Shown here: positions 49,738-58,629 of the stretch, one piece after another
Position numbering within the stretch: the first letter of the stretch is position 1
How the letters are laid out: every line of letters begins with the position of its first letter
NCBI RefSeq assembly: GCF_029623395.1
Contig: NZ_JAPYKK010000008.1
Location: forward strand, 62,001-126,000
Direction: 5' to 3'
Source: Sphingomonas echinoides
GTDB taxonomy: Bacteria; Pseudomonadota; Alphaproteobacteria; Sphingomonadales; Sphingomonadaceae
Length of the DNA: 64,000 bases
Program-made: the position numbers and the translations under genes
Notes under the pieces: model-generated
Database searches by the model: none
Told to the model about the DNA's origin: nothing
The model's input: the letters and a program-made list of their open reading frames with translations, nothing else

Positions 49738-50042
49738 CGCTGCTCCCGCTGCTCCGGATGATGGGCGCGCTCGCCCTGGTGCTGGGCGGGCTGGCGGGGG
49801 CGCTGTGGGCGGTGCGGCGGTTCGACCTGCGCTTGCCGGGACGGATCGGTGCGGCCCCGCGCCGCGAGCGCCGGCTCGAACTGGTCGAGCGGATCACCGT
49901 CGATCCACGGCGGAGCCTGGTGCTGGTCCGCCGCGACGGGCGCGAGCATCTGCTGCTGATCGCGCCCGAGGGGCATCTTGCGATCGAGGCGTTCGACGCG
50001 GTGCATTTCGGCGCGCTGGTGACGGAGGCGACGCATGCGTAA
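49734..50042 (+). CDS. fliO: Flagellar biosynthesis protein FliO
   Basis: 102 residues: one N-terminal transmembrane helix (LRMMGALALVLGGLAGALWAVRRF), then a basic linker and the FliO domain (RRLELVERITVDPRRSLVLVRRDGREHLLLIAPEGHLAIE). Assists FliP ring assembly. Coupled to fliN and overlaps fliP by 8 bp. Confidence 0.92.
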   Translation: MTLLPLLRMMGALALVLGGLAGALWAVRRFDLRLPGRIGAAPRRERRLELVERITVDPRRSLVLVRRDGREHLLLIAPEGHLAIEAFDAVHFGALVTEATHA

Positions 50043-50763
50043 GCGCGCGTTGCTCGCCATGGTCGTGCCGCTGGTGCTGCTGCCGACCGATGCGCTCGCG
50101 CAGGCGACGCTGTCGCTTGGCGGAGGCGGATCGATGAGCGGCAAGACGATCGGGCTGGTCGCGATGCTGACCGTGCTGAGCCTTGCGCCCGGCATATTGA
50201 TGACGATCACGTCGTTTACGCGGATCGTCGTCGCGCTGTCGCTGCTGCGGACGGGCCTTGGTGCGCAGGGGGTGCCACCCAACCCGGTGATCATCAGCCT
50301 GGCGCTGTTCCTGTCGCTGTTCGTGATGACTCCCACGTTCGAGAGCGCGTGGCAGGCGGGGGTAAAGCCCTATACCGAAGGCAAGACGACCGAGGCGGTC
50401 GCGTTCGCGGCGACCGCCGCGCCGTTCCGCACCTTCATGCTTAGCCAGGTGCGCGATGACGATGTCGCATTGTTCAACGGCCTGTCGCGCACGCCCGCGG
50501 CGAAACGTGCCGACGTGCCGCTGGCGACGCTGGTGCCCGCATTCATGATTTCCGAGCTGCGCCGCGCGTTCGAGATCGGCTTCCTGTTGCTGTTGCCGTT
50601 CCTCGTCATCGACCTCGCGGTGTCGGCGGTGCTAATGGCGATGGGTATGATGATGCTTCCGCCCGCGACGGTCGCCTTGCCGTGCAAGATCATCTTCTTC
50701 GTGCTGGTCGATGGCTGGGCGTTGGTCGCGGGGTCGCTGGTACGGAGCTTTGCGACGGGGTGA
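50035..50763 (+). CDS. fliP: Flagellar export apparatus protein FliP
   Basis: 242 residues with a cleavable signal (ending DALA-QA), then hydrophobic segments: LSLAPGILMTITSFTRIVVALSLLRTGLGAQGVPPNPVIISLALFLSLFVM, VPAFMISELRRAFEIGFLLLLPFLVIDLAVSAVLMAMGMMMLPP, and the conserved final stretch LVDGWALVAGSLVRSF. Core of the export gate. Ends the fliNOP operon, converging on the PilZ gene. Confidence 0.97.
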   Translation: MRKRALLAMVVPLVLLPTDALAQATLSLGGGGSMSGKTIGLVAMLTVLSLAPGILMTITSFTRIVVALSLLRTGLGAQGVPPNPVIISLALFLSLFVMTPTFESAWQAGVKPYTEGKTTEAVAFAATAAPFRTFMLSQVRDDDVALFNGLSRTPAAKRADVPLATLVPAFMISELRRAFEIGFLLLLPFLVIDLAVSAVLMAMGMMMLPPATVALPCKIIFFVLVDGWALVAGSLVRSFATG

Positions 50764-50772
50764 AGCCAGAGC

Positions 50773-51384
50773 TTACCCCCGCGCGGAAAAGCGCGTGGCG
50801 GTGTCCTGCGACCAGGCGGACAGTGTGGCGAACGGGATCGGCTCGGGAAAGAACAGCCCGACCGCGTCTGGCTTCGACCAGCGCACCACCGCCGGAATCT
50901 GGCCCAGGCCCGCGGCTTCCAGCCGCACGCTGGTGTCGCGCGGAAGATCCCCCACGCCGCCGATACAGGCGCCGCGCTGGCCGATGTCGTGGAGTCGCGC
51001 GGACAGGACACGGCCCGTCACGCGCAGGATCGCGGGACAATCCGCGCTGAGCCGCGGGCTGCGTTGGCGCAATTGCCCCGGTGCGGAATGCCCGAGCAGC
51101 ATCTCGCTTTCGACCTGTTCGGCAAAGGCGATCCCCGCCGCATTCCCGGCGACCCACGCTACGGTTCCCGCCACCAGGGTGGTGCCGCGCAATTCCACCG
51201 AAATCGCATCTCCGACCGCGATCGGCGCGCGGATCTCGATCTTCGCGCCGCCCCGCGACAGGTTGCGGATCCGGCACACCGTGTCGCCATGCGGCGTGAC
51301 GACGCGACCCAGCAGCAAGGTCGTGACGAGCCGGTCGTCGCGTGCCTTGCGGCGATCGTTCGCCATCGTTTGCGGATCGTTCAT
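50773..51384 (-). CDS. Tandem PilZ-domain protein
   Basis: 203 residues with two PilZ-like copies. First: RDDRLVTTLLLGRVV with IRNLSRGGAKIEI; second: RSPRLSADCPAILRV with ARLHDIGQRGACIGG. PilZ domains bind cyclic di-GMP through an N-terminal Arg-rich turn and a later (D/N)xSxxG; the first copy is close to consensus, the second degenerate (DIGQRG). No YcgR N-domain. As last gene of the motor/chemotaxis operon it could act as a c-di-GMP brake or sensor for motility. Confidence 0.82.
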   Translation of the reverse strand: MNDPQTMANDRRKARDDRLVTTLLLGRVVTPHGDTVCRIRNLSRGGAKIEIRAPIAVGDAISVELRGTTLVAGTVAWVAGNAAGIAFAEQVESEMLLGHSAPGQLRQRSPRLSADCPAILRVTGRVLSARLHDIGQRGACIGGVGDLPRDTSVRLEAAGLGQIPAVVRWSKPDAVGLFFPEPIPFATLSAWSQDTATRFSARG

Positions 51385-51403
51385 CCCACGTCCTCGTGAC
51401 TCA

Positions 51404-51844
51404 TCATGCAGGAACGGCCTGCGTCACCGCTACACGCCGCACTACACCGCGGCCAAAAGCTTCGGTCGCCGCATCCAACGTCACGCGGCGAAACACATCG
51501 ATATTGGGTAGCGCGCCGTCCCGCCCCGCCGCAAGCGGAATACGATAGGTCCGCATGTTGATTGCATGTTGCAGATACGGCAACTGCGCGGTGACGCGCG
51601 CGGCCTCTTCGGTCGGCACCTCGAGTTGTTCCTCGAACGCGACATAGCCCGACAGGCGACCGTCGGGCAGCACCAGCGGCGCGGTCATGCGCGGGAGCGG
51701 GACCAGCGTGGTCTCCACCTTCGCCGGTTTGCTGGGCCCAGCGGCGGCGGGCGGCCCGAGGACCTGGCGCACGCCGAACCCGCTCGCGCCGCCGACGCCC
51801 GCGCCGAGCAGCAGGATGAGGAGTGGAAGCAGGATCTTGCCCAT
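51404..51844 (-). CDS. FliL-like membrane-anchored protein
   Basis: 146 residues: one N-terminal transmembrane helix (ILLPLLILLLGAGVGGASGFGV), then a periplasmic domain with FliL-like order (VETTLVPLPRMTAPLVLPDGRLSGYVAFEEQLEVPTEEA ... RRVTLDAATEAFGRGVVRRVAVTQAV). Immediately downstream of motB (2-bp gap), so a stator-associated role is plausible. It is not the canonical fliL, which is at 40639. Confidence 0.7.
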   Translation of the reverse strand: MGKILLPLLILLLGAGVGGASGFGVRQVLGPPAAAGPSKPAKVETTLVPLPRMTAPLVLPDGRLSGYVAFEEQLEVPTEEAARVTAQLPYLQHAINMRTYRIPLAAGRDGALPNIDVFRRVTLDAATEAFGRGVVRRVAVTQAVPA

Positions 51845-51846
51845 CG

Positions 51847-52704
51847 TCAGAACTTGAAGCTCGCGTCGCTCGGCAAGGCGGGTTTCTCGCCCTTGACGAC
51901 GATCGTGATCCGGCGGTTCTCGGGGCGGTCGGGCTGGTCGGGATAGACCGGCTCGGTCGCCGCCATCGCGACGACGCCCGCGATCCGGTCCGGCGTCAGC
52001 CCGCTCGCGAGCAGCACCGCGCGCGCGGCGAGGGCGCGTTCGCCCGACAGACGCCAGTTCGCTTCGCTTTGCCCGCCCGCCCCGTCGGTATGCCCCTCGA
52101 TCGTCAGCCGCGCGCCACCTTTGGCGAGCTTGGTCGCGATCGTCGCCATGCGGCCGGCCGCAAAGGCGTTCAGCTTTGCGGTGCCGCCCTGGAACATCGG
52201 GCGGTTGGCGGTGTCCATCAGCGTGATCCGCAGGGTTTCACCGTCGGCCTCGACCTTGCTCGCGCTGGTCGTCTCGCTCGGTGGCAGCGTATCGAGCGCG
52301 ACGCGCAATTCCTGCGCGAGCACGCGCAGCGACGCATCGGGAACCGTGGCGGTCCCGCCGCGCGCGACGCCGGCGCTTTGCGCGTCCATCGCGGGAACGC
52401 CGCTTCGCTTGGCCGCATCCGCGTCCATCTTGCGCGCATAGCCGCCATTGCCCGGGCGTTCGCCCGGATTTTCCCCGAACCCCGACGCGGCCGTGACCGG
52501 CGGCGAGGGCGTGAAATACTCGGCGAGCCCCTTCAGCCGTTGCTTGTCGGGATTGCTGATCAGCCACAACAGCATGAAGAACGCCATCATCGCAGTCACG
52601 AAATCGGCATAGGCGACCTTCCACGCGCCGCCGTGGTGGCCGCCGCCGGACTTCTTGATCTTGCGGATGACGATCGGGCGCGCATTGGGTGCGGCGCTGG
52701 CCAT
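51847..52704 (-). CDS. motB: Flagellar stator protein MotB
   Basis: 285 residues. RPIVIRKIKKSGGGHHGGAWKVAYADFVTAMMAFFMLLWLIS holds the single transmembrane helix with the proton-carrying Asp34. A plug/linker and an OmpA-like peptidoglycan-binding domain follow (LTIEGHTDGAGGQSEANWRLSGERALAARAVLLASGL, ENRRITIVV). ATG at 52704 (MASAAPNARP) is the family-length start. Motor partner motA is at the far end of the same operon, about 6.6 kb upstream. Confidence 0.95.
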   Translation of the reverse strand: MASAAPNARPIVIRKIKKSGGGHHGGAWKVAYADFVTAMMAFFMLLWLISNPDKQRLKGLAEYFTPSPPVTAASGFGENPGERPGNGGYARKMDADAAKRSGVPAMDAQSAGVARGGTATVPDASLRVLAQELRVALDTLPPSETTSASKVEADGETLRITLMDTANRPMFQGGTAKLNAFAAGRMATIATKLAKGGARLTIEGHTDGAGGQSEANWRLSGERALAARAVLLASGLTPDRIAGVVAMAATEPVYPDQPDRPENRRITIVVKGEKPALPSDASFKF

Positions 52705-52709
52705 ATCGG

Positions 52710-53030
52710 TCAGCCTTCGCGCAGCGCGGCGTGCAACCGCTGATGCACGCAACCGAGCCGGACCGGCGCGATCGCGGCATGGATGTCGCTACCCGCGGCG
52801 AGCCGCTCGAGCACCGCTGCGGTTTCGTCGGTCGACTGGACGATCATGTCGAACGCCTGGAGCTGCTCCAGGAAATGCTCGACGAAATAGGTATCGCCGA
52901 CGAGCGCCTCGGCCAGTGCCTCGACACGGTTGCGGACACGCCGCAATTCATCCGCGATCGCGGTGTGTAGCGTCGCCATCACGGCAGCGTCGGCGCAGGG
53001 TTCGGCGGGAGCGGTGGCGGAGAGGGTCAT
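52710..53030 (-). CDS. CheT-like small chemotaxis protein with a CheZ-type DxxxQ motif
   Basis: 106 residues, helical. The segment VEHFLEQLQAFDMIVQSTDETAAVL contains Asp61 and Gln65 as D-x-x-x-Q, the arrangement of the catalytic Asp143/Gln147 of CheZ (DLTGQ). It directly follows cheD, the position of cheT in Sinorhizobium meliloti, whose product also carries DxxxQ and acts on phosphorylated CheY. A CheY-P phosphatase role is therefore inferred. ATG at 53030 has AAGG upstream; an ATG at 53042 overlapping the cheD stop is an alternative. Confidence 0.65.
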   Translation of the reverse strand: MTLSATAPAEPCADAAVMATLHTAIADELRRVRNRVEALAEALVGDTYFVEHFLEQLQAFDMIVQSTDETAAVLERLAAGSDIHAAIAPVRLGCVHQRLHAALREG

Positions 53031-53041
53031 CGGCCTTACCA

Positions 53042-53578
53042 TCAAAAGAGTTCGATTTCGCCACACCCAGCCGGTATGCGGGGCGTGATCGGCGGCGGCA
53101 GCGGGCGGTCGGCGACGGTCTTGCACCGCACCTTCCCGTCATAGGGACGGAATTCGACCTTGCGCGCCAGCGTCCCGCCGGTGTCGCTCTGGCCGACGGT
53201 AATGCCTTCGGTCGTGAGGAAGCGCTTGGCGAAGGCGGCATTGGCGGACCCGATTCCGCCGAGCCCCGCGATGATGTTGGCCCCGCCGTACAGATTGGCG
53301 CGCAACCGGCTGCGCTCCGCCCCCGCCTTCATCATCGCGTTGATCAGCAATTCCATCGCATGGACCCCGTAGCGCTGCAGGTCGACGTCGCGCAGTTGCT
53401 GGTCGGCCTGAGGCTCCCCCAGCAGGAAGTGGTTCATCCCGCCGATCCGCGCCTCGGCATCGTGCAGACAGACCGCGATGCACGACCCCAGCAATGTCGA
53501 GATGATCGCATCGGGTTCCCGTACGACAGCATGCTCGCCCTGGATGATCGCAATACGGCGCGCGGCCAGTGCGCTCAT
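53042..53578 (-). CDS. cheD: Chemoreceptor glutamine deamidase CheD
   Basis: 178 residues: IISTLLGSCIAVCLHD with catalytic Cys33, and ARIGGMNHFLLGE with His50, then YGVHAMELLINAMMKAGAERSRLRANLYGGANII. Deamidates receptor glutamines and can interact with adaptation enzymes. Overlaps the upstream cheY stop by 4 bp. Confidence 0.95.
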   Translation of the reverse strand: MSALAARRIAIIQGEHAVVREPDAIISTLLGSCIAVCLHDAEARIGGMNHFLLGEPQADQQLRDVDLQRYGVHAMELLINAMMKAGAERSRLRANLYGGANIIAGLGGIGSANAAFAKRFLTTEGITVGQSDTGGTLARKVEFRPYDGKVRCKTVADRPLPPPITPRIPAGCGEIELF

Positions 53579-53964
53579 GTCAGCGCACCGAAGACGCGCT
53601 CGATCTTCTCCTTCAGCGCGGCGGGCGCGAATGGCTTGACCAGATAGTTGTTGACCCCGAGCGCCGCCGCCTTCTGCACGATCTCGCGATCGGAAGATCC
53701 GGTGAGCATGATGAACACCGTCTTGGCGAGCACCTCGTCGGTGCGGATCGCGCGCAACAGGTCGATCCCGTCCATGTCGGGCATGTTGTAATCGGAAATG
53801 ACGAGGTGGACGCGGTCCGTGCGGATCGCGGCGAAGGCTTCGCTGGCGGACCCCTTGTCGCGGATGTCCTTGAAGCCGAAATCCTGGAGCGCACGCCGGA
53901 TCATCGCGCGCATGCTCGCCTGATCGTCGACCACCATGACCTTGATTGCTGACGCGGCAGGCAT
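53575..53964 (-). CDS. cheY: Chemotaxis response regulator CheY (copy adjoining cheB/cheD)
   Basis: 129 residues, single receiver domain: KVMVVDDQASMRAMIRRALQDFGF, phospho-acceptor Asp58 in HLVISDYNMPDMDG, switch Thr in VFIMLTGSSD and Lys in YLVKPFAPAALK. Diffuses to FliM. Second of two CheY proteins in the operon; which one drives the motor and which acts as phosphate sink cannot be decided here. Confidence 0.94.
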   Translation of the reverse strand: MPAASAIKVMVVDDQASMRAMIRRALQDFGFKDIRDKGSASEAFAAIRTDRVHLVISDYNMPDMDGIDLLRAIRTDEVLAKTVFIMLTGSSDREIVQKAAALGVNNYLVKPFAPAALKEKIERVFGALT

Positions 53965-55008
53965 TTATCGCTCCCTATGCTGCCCGTCGCGGCAGGCGGC
54001 GAGAATTGCGCCGGCCATTTGCGACAGACTGACTTCCTGATCGACCGCGCCGGTTTCCAGCGCAACTCGTGGCATTCCCCAGACCACGCAGCACCCGCGC
54101 GTCTGGCCGAAGGTCCGCGCCCCGGCCTGGCGCATTGCGAGCAAGCCGCGTGCGCCATCGTCCCCCATTCCCGTCAGGATCGCGCCAACCGCCTTGGCAC
54201 CGAGCGGTGCGACCGAACGGAACAGCAGGTCGACCGACGGACGGTGTCCGTTGACCCGGTCCTCGGGGATCAGCCGGACCTTGCCCGAAAGACCGCCGTC
54301 GAGAACCATGTGATGCGTCCCCCCCGGTGCAATATAGACGGTTCCCGGCAAGACCGGCGCGCCGTCCTGCGCTTCGCGCACGGTCACCGCGCAATCCCGG
54401 TTGAGCCGGTCCGCGAAATTGGCGGTGAAGGCCGCGGGCATGTGCTGGACGACCAGCACGGGCGGGCAATCCGCCGGAAATTGCGGCAAGATGTGGAACA
54501 GCGCTTCCACCCCGCCAGTCGATGCACCGATCGCGATGAGGCTCGGGCGGAACCCAGTGCGCGCCGTGCCCGTCGCGGCGCGCCGCTGGACGTGGGTGCG
54601 CCGCGCGCGCGACGCGGCGGCGTCGCGCACCGTCTGGCACAGCAAGGCGGCATCCGCTTGCCACCCCGCCGGGCCGCCGGTCGGCTTGGCGACGCAATCG
54701 ACCGCACCCAGCCGCAGTGCCTCGATCGTCGTCGCGGCGCCCGTCGCGGTCAGCGACGAGACCATCACGACCGGCATCGGGCGCAACCGCATGATCCGTT
54801 CGAGGAACGACAGCCCGTCCATGCCGGGCATCTCGACGTCGAGCGTGATGACATCGGGGTTGAGATCGCGGATCAACGTCCGTGCGGCATGTGGCTCGGG
54901 CGCCGTGCCGACGACTTCGATCAGCGGGTCGGACGACAGGATCCGCGTCAGCGCCGCGCGCATCGCTGCGCTATCGTCGACGATCAGGACGCGTGTGCGC
55001 ACCATCAT
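53965..55008 (-). CDS. cheB: Chemoreceptor methylesterase/response regulator CheB
   Basis: 347 residues. Receiver domain with RVLIVDDSAAMRAAL and phospho-acceptor Asp57 in VITLDVEMPGMDGLSF, a linker, and the methylesterase domain with the catalytic Ser in LIAIGASTGGVEAL, His in VVQHMPAAFT and Asp in LTGMGDDGARGLLAM. Removes receptor methyl groups. ATG at 55008 has AGGGAG upstream and overlaps the cheR stop. Confidence 0.96.
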   Translation of the reverse strand: MMVRTRVLIVDDSAAMRAALTRILSSDPLIEVVGTAPEPHAARTLIRDLNPDVITLDVEMPGMDGLSFLERIMRLRPMPVVMVSSLTATGAATTIEALRLGAVDCVAKPTGGPAGWQADAALLCQTVRDAAASRARRTHVQRRAATGTARTGFRPSLIAIGASTGGVEALFHILPQFPADCPPVLVVQHMPAAFTANFADRLNRDCAVTVREAQDGAPVLPGTVYIAPGGTHHMVLDGGLSGKVRLIPEDRVNGHRPSVDLLFRSVAPLGAKAVGAILTGMGDDGARGLLAMRQAGARTFGQTRGCCVVWGMPRVALETGAVDQEVSLSQMAGAILAACRDGQHRER

Positions 55009-55883
55009 GCCGCTCCCTTGGGTTGGTAGATCGTTTGGCCGCACGGCCGCATCCGCTCGGCCGCGCTGCCGATCAGCCGTTCGGAATGGCCGATGTACAG
55101 GAAGCCGTCGGGCGCGAGCAGGTCGACGAGCCGCGCCTCCAGCTCGGCCTTCGCGGTATCGTCGAAATAGATCATGACGTTGCGACAGAAGATCGCGTCA
55201 TATTGCTGGCGCATTGGCCAGGGTTCGAACAGGTTGAGCACGCGCGCGGTGATGAGCCGACGCGCCGTGTCGCTGACGCGGAAGCCCCCGTCGTCCGGAA
55301 CGAGCCAGGCCTTGCGATACGCCGCCGGGATCGGTTCGACCGTCGTGTCGGAATACCAGCCGCGACTGGCCGCGGCGACCACGGGCGGCGAGATGTCAGT
55401 CGCGAGCAACCGTACGTCCCGGCCCTGCATCCAGCGCGCTTCACTCGGGGAGTCGCCGAGCAGCGTCATCGCGATCGAATGGACTTCCTCGCCGCTCGAG
55501 CAGCCCGCCGACCAGATCCGCACCGGACGATTCGCTGCCCGTGCGCGCAAGCGCGGGAGCACGGTTTCGCGAAAATGCTCGAAGTGATGGTTCTCGCGGA
55601 AGAAGTGCGTGTGGTTGGTGGTGAGCGCGGTCACCATCCGCCGCCGCTCCTCCGGATCGCGCTCGATCAGCGCGACATAGGCCTGGAAACTGTCGAGCTT
55701 GTTCTCGCGCACGCGTCGCGCGAGCCGCGAGTGCACCAGCGATTTCTTGGCGATCGGCAAATGGATCCGCGCATCGCTCTGCATGATCCGCGCCAGCGCG
55801 GTGAACTCGGCATCGCCGAGGACCGGGAGCCCGTCGGTCGTGCCCACCTCGATCGGCGCGGCGGCAAGGCCCGAAAAGCTCAC
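55005..55883 (-). CDS. cheR: Chemoreceptor methyltransferase CheR
   Basis: 292 residues. N-terminal helical domain (FTALARIMQSDARIHLPIAKKSLVHSRLARRVRE), TNHTHFFRENHHFEHF, and the SAM-binding domain with VRIWSAGCSSGEEVHSIAM and YDAIFCRNVMIYFDD. GTG at 55883 overlaps the cheW stop by 4 bp (GTGA); the frame stays open further but runs through cheW. Adds methyl groups to receptor glutamates. Confidence 0.95.
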   Translation of the reverse strand: MSFSGLAAAPIEVGTTDGLPVLGDAEFTALARIMQSDARIHLPIAKKSLVHSRLARRVRENKLDSFQAYVALIERDPEERRRMVTALTTNHTHFFRENHHFEHFRETVLPRLRARAANRPVRIWSAGCSSGEEVHSIAMTLLGDSPSEARWMQGRDVRLLATDISPPVVAAASRGWYSDTTVEPIPAAYRKAWLVPDDGGFRVSDTARRLITARVLNLFEPWPMRQQYDAIFCRNVMIYFDDTAKAELEARLVDLLAPDGFLYIGHSERLIGSAAERMRPCGQTIYQPKGAA

Positions 55884-56455
55884 GCCGCGAGATCCAGGCC
55901 GCCCGGGACCGACGCAGGGGTGGCGGCGGCGGCGTCGTGCAGGCCATGCGCGCCGATCGCCGATGCGGCCGTGGCGGCGGTGCTGGTCACGGTCAGCGCG
56001 TCCAAATCGAGCATCAGCACCATGCTCGACGCGGCGGCATCGCCGTCGCCCTCGCTGCCGCGCGTGGTGATCTGCACCAGACCGGCGATCACGTTGGTAT
56101 CCTGGATCTCGACGTCGGGCGCGGGCTGAATCGCGTCTTCCTTGATCGCGACGATGTCGTTGACCTCGTCGACCAGGAACCCGGCCTGCTTGCCCGCGAT
56201 GCTGACGACCAGCACACACGAGCGACTGTGGATTTCGCTCGGCGTCCAGCCGAGGCGTTCGGCCAGCCCGACGATCGGCACGACCGTGCCGCGCAGGTTG
56301 GTCACGCCAAGGATGTAGCTCGCCACGCTCGGCAGCGGGGTGGGCGGCGCCCATTCGCGGATCTCGATCAGCGAGCGCATGTCGATTCCGAAGGTTTGTT
56401 GGCCAAGTGCGAACGTCACCATTTTCAGTTCGCCGGCATTTTCCGTCATGCTCAT
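55880..56455 (-). CDS. cheW: Chemotaxis coupling protein CheW
   Basis: 191 residues: KMVTFALGQQTFGIDMRSLIEIREWAPPTPLPSVASYILGVTNLRGTVVPIVGLAERLG, CVLVVSIAGKQAGFLVDEVNDIVAIKED. Links receptors to CheA. The C-terminal tail of about 35 residues is an Ala/Thr-rich extension beyond the standard domain. Confidence 0.95.
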   Translation of the reverse strand: MSMTENAGELKMVTFALGQQTFGIDMRSLIEIREWAPPTPLPSVASYILGVTNLRGTVVPIVGLAERLGWTPSEIHSRSCVLVVSIAGKQAGFLVDEVNDIVAIKEDAIQPAPDVEIQDTNVIAGLVQITTRGSEGDGDAAASSMVLMLDLDALTVTSTAATAASAIGAHGLHDAAAATPASVPGGLDLAA

Positions 56456-58629
56456 GCGGCAAGTCCTCGTGTCAGGGTGCGGGAAAGGGGAGCGACGAGC
56501 GCGTCGACGTCGAGGATCAACGCGATCGAGCCGTCGCCCAGGATCGTGGCTCCGCCCAGTCCGCGGATCGGGTGGAGGTTCTGTTCGAGACTCTTGATCA
56601 CCACCTCGCGGCGGTCGTCGATCGTGTCGACGATCAGGCCGACCTTCCCGGCAGTCTCGCTCTCGACGATGATGACGAGCGATTCCTCGGGCGGCAGCGG
56701 GTTCGGGTCGGGCAGGCCGAAGGTCTGGATCAGGCGACGCACGGGCAGATAGGTGCCGCGCACTTCGATCACTTCGCTCCCCGGCGTGGTCGATCGGACC
56801 TGGCCCGGTTCGGGGCGGATCGCCTCGACGACATGCGCGAGCGGAAGGACGAAGCGCTGCCCCGCCAGCCGCACGACCATCCCGTCCAGGATCGCGAGCG
56901 TCAGCGGCAGGACGAGCGTGAAGACCGTGCCACGCCCCGGCGTGGAGCTGATGTCGACGCGCCCGCCGAGCGCCTCGACGTTCGAGCGCACCACGTCCAT
57001 CCCGACGCCGCGCCCCGAAATGTTCGACACGGTCGTCGCGGTCGAGAAGCCGGGCGCGCAGATCAGCTGGTCGATCTCTTCATCCGACAGCACCGCATCG
57101 GCGCCGATCAAGCCCTTCTCGATCGCCTTGGCGCGAACGCGGGCGCGATCGATCCCGCGGCCGTCATCGGCGACGGTCACGATAATGCGTGCGCCCTTCT
57201 GCGCGGCCGACAGCCGGATCGTGCCTTGCGCGGGTTTGCCGGCGCGCAGCCGCTCGTCGGGGGATTCGATCCCGTGATCGACCGCGTTGCGGATCAGGTG
57301 AGTCAGCGGATCGCCGATCTTCTCGATCACGCCCTTGTCGACTTCGGTCGTCTCGCCCTGCGTCTCGAGCACGACCTGCTTGCCGGTCTCGGCGGTCAGG
57401 TCGCGCAGCATCCGTGGCACGCGATTGAACGCCTGGCGGATCGGCTGTGCGCGGAGCGACATCACCGTGTCCTGGATTTCGCGTGTCAGCCGGGCCTGTT
57501 CGGGGAGTTCGACGCGCTGCTGGTCCGCCGGCGACAGCCGGTCCGACAGGATCGACCCGCGGATGACGAGTTCGCCGACGAGATTGAGCAGCATGTCGAG
57601 CTTGTGCAGATCGACGCGGATCGTCTGCGAGGCGGTGTCCGCCGTGCGCGGATCCTGTTTTGCCGGCGCGTCGGCTGCAGTGGTTGCCGCCGTGGTGGTC
57701 GCGGCGGCGAAGATCGCGGGCGATGCCGCCTCGACGCGGTGGAGCAGATCGTGGATTGCGCCGGGTTCGCGCAGCGGCGCATCCGGTTCCACCGGCGCGG
57801 GCGGCAGCGGTTCGCCGTTCGTCCGCGTGACTTCGACGATCGAATCGGGCGCGACGAAGTCGAAACAGTCGCCGATCTGGTCCTCGCCGACATCGCCGGG
57901 CAGGCTGATCGTCCAGCGCAGATAGGCGTTCTCGGGGTCGAGGTCGCGGAGCGGCGGCAGCGCGCTCGTATCGACGCCGACGACCTGCGCGCCCATCCCC
58001 TCGAGTTCGCGGATCACCAGGATCGGCTCGGCGCCATTGGCCATCGCGTCGCGCGACGGCGCGAAGAGGATCGTCCATTCGGGATCGACCGGCATCGCGG
58101 GTGCGGCATCCGACCCGCCAAGATCCTCGATCGCGACCGTCACCGGCTCGAACCCGAACGGATCGATCTCCTCGGACACGGGGGCTTCGACCACGATCGG
58201 CACTTGGACCGGCGCGGGCGCCTCGACCATAGCGGGGGCGGCATCCTGTCCCGCGAGCACCGCTTCCAGCGCGGCGAGTGAGGCGGCGTCGTCGGGCAAG
58301 CCCATCGTGCCCTGCGCAGCCGCAACGTGATCCGACACCTTGTCGAACGCGCCGAGCATCACGGTGATCACGCTTTGCGTCGGGGCGATCCGCCCGGCGC
58401 GGATCTCATCGAGGACGTTCTCGAACCGATGCGCGAACGCGGTCAGCGCGGCATGGCCGAACGCCCCTGCCCCGCCCTTGATCGAATGGACCGCGCGGAA
58501 CACGCTGGCGATCGTCTTGGGGCTGGTGTCGCCCCCCTGCATCGCCGCCAGTCCCTGTTCGGCGGCCAGCAATCCTTCGGCGCATTCCTCGAAGAAGATC
58601 GCCTGGATTTCATCGAGTTCGTCGCTCAT
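56452..58629 (-). CDS. cheA: Chemotaxis histidine kinase CheA
   Basis: 725 residues. The P1 domain has phospho-acceptor His48 in VFRAVHSIKGGAGAFG. A long Pro/Ala/Val-rich middle replaces or obscures a standard P2. P3 dimerisation (VDLHKLDMLLNLVGELVIRGSIL) and the P4 ATPase (LTHLIRNAVDHGIESPDERL, VADDGRGIDRARV, GRGVGMDVV) follow, then the P5 CheW-like regulatory domain ends the protein. Phosphorylates the two CheYs and CheB. ATG at 58629 overlaps the upstream cheY stop by 4 bp. Confidence 0.97.
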   Translation of the reverse strand: MSDELDEIQAIFFEECAEGLLAAEQGLAAMQGGDTSPKTIASVFRAVHSIKGGAGAFGHAALTAFAHRFENVLDEIRAGRIAPTQSVITVMLGAFDKVSDHVAAAQGTMGLPDDAASLAALEAVLAGQDAAPAMVEAPAPVQVPIVVEAPVSEEIDPFGFEPVTVAIEDLGGSDAAPAMPVDPEWTILFAPSRDAMANGAEPILVIRELEGMGAQVVGVDTSALPPLRDLDPENAYLRWTISLPGDVGEDQIGDCFDFVAPDSIVEVTRTNGEPLPPAPVEPDAPLREPGAIHDLLHRVEAASPAIFAAATTTAATTAADAPAKQDPRTADTASQTIRVDLHKLDMLLNLVGELVIRGSILSDRLSPADQQRVELPEQARLTREIQDTVMSLRAQPIRQAFNRVPRMLRDLTAETGKQVVLETQGETTEVDKGVIEKIGDPLTHLIRNAVDHGIESPDERLRAGKPAQGTIRLSAAQKGARIIVTVADDGRGIDRARVRAKAIEKGLIGADAVLSDEEIDQLICAPGFSTATTVSNISGRGVGMDVVRSNVEALGGRVDISSTPGRGTVFTLVLPLTLAILDGMVVRLAGQRFVLPLAHVVEAIRPEPGQVRSTTPGSEVIEVRGTYLPVRRLIQTFGLPDPNPLPPEESLVIIVESETAGKVGLIVDTIDDRREVVIKSLEQNLHPIRGLGGATILGDGSIALILDVDALVAPLSRTLTRGLAA

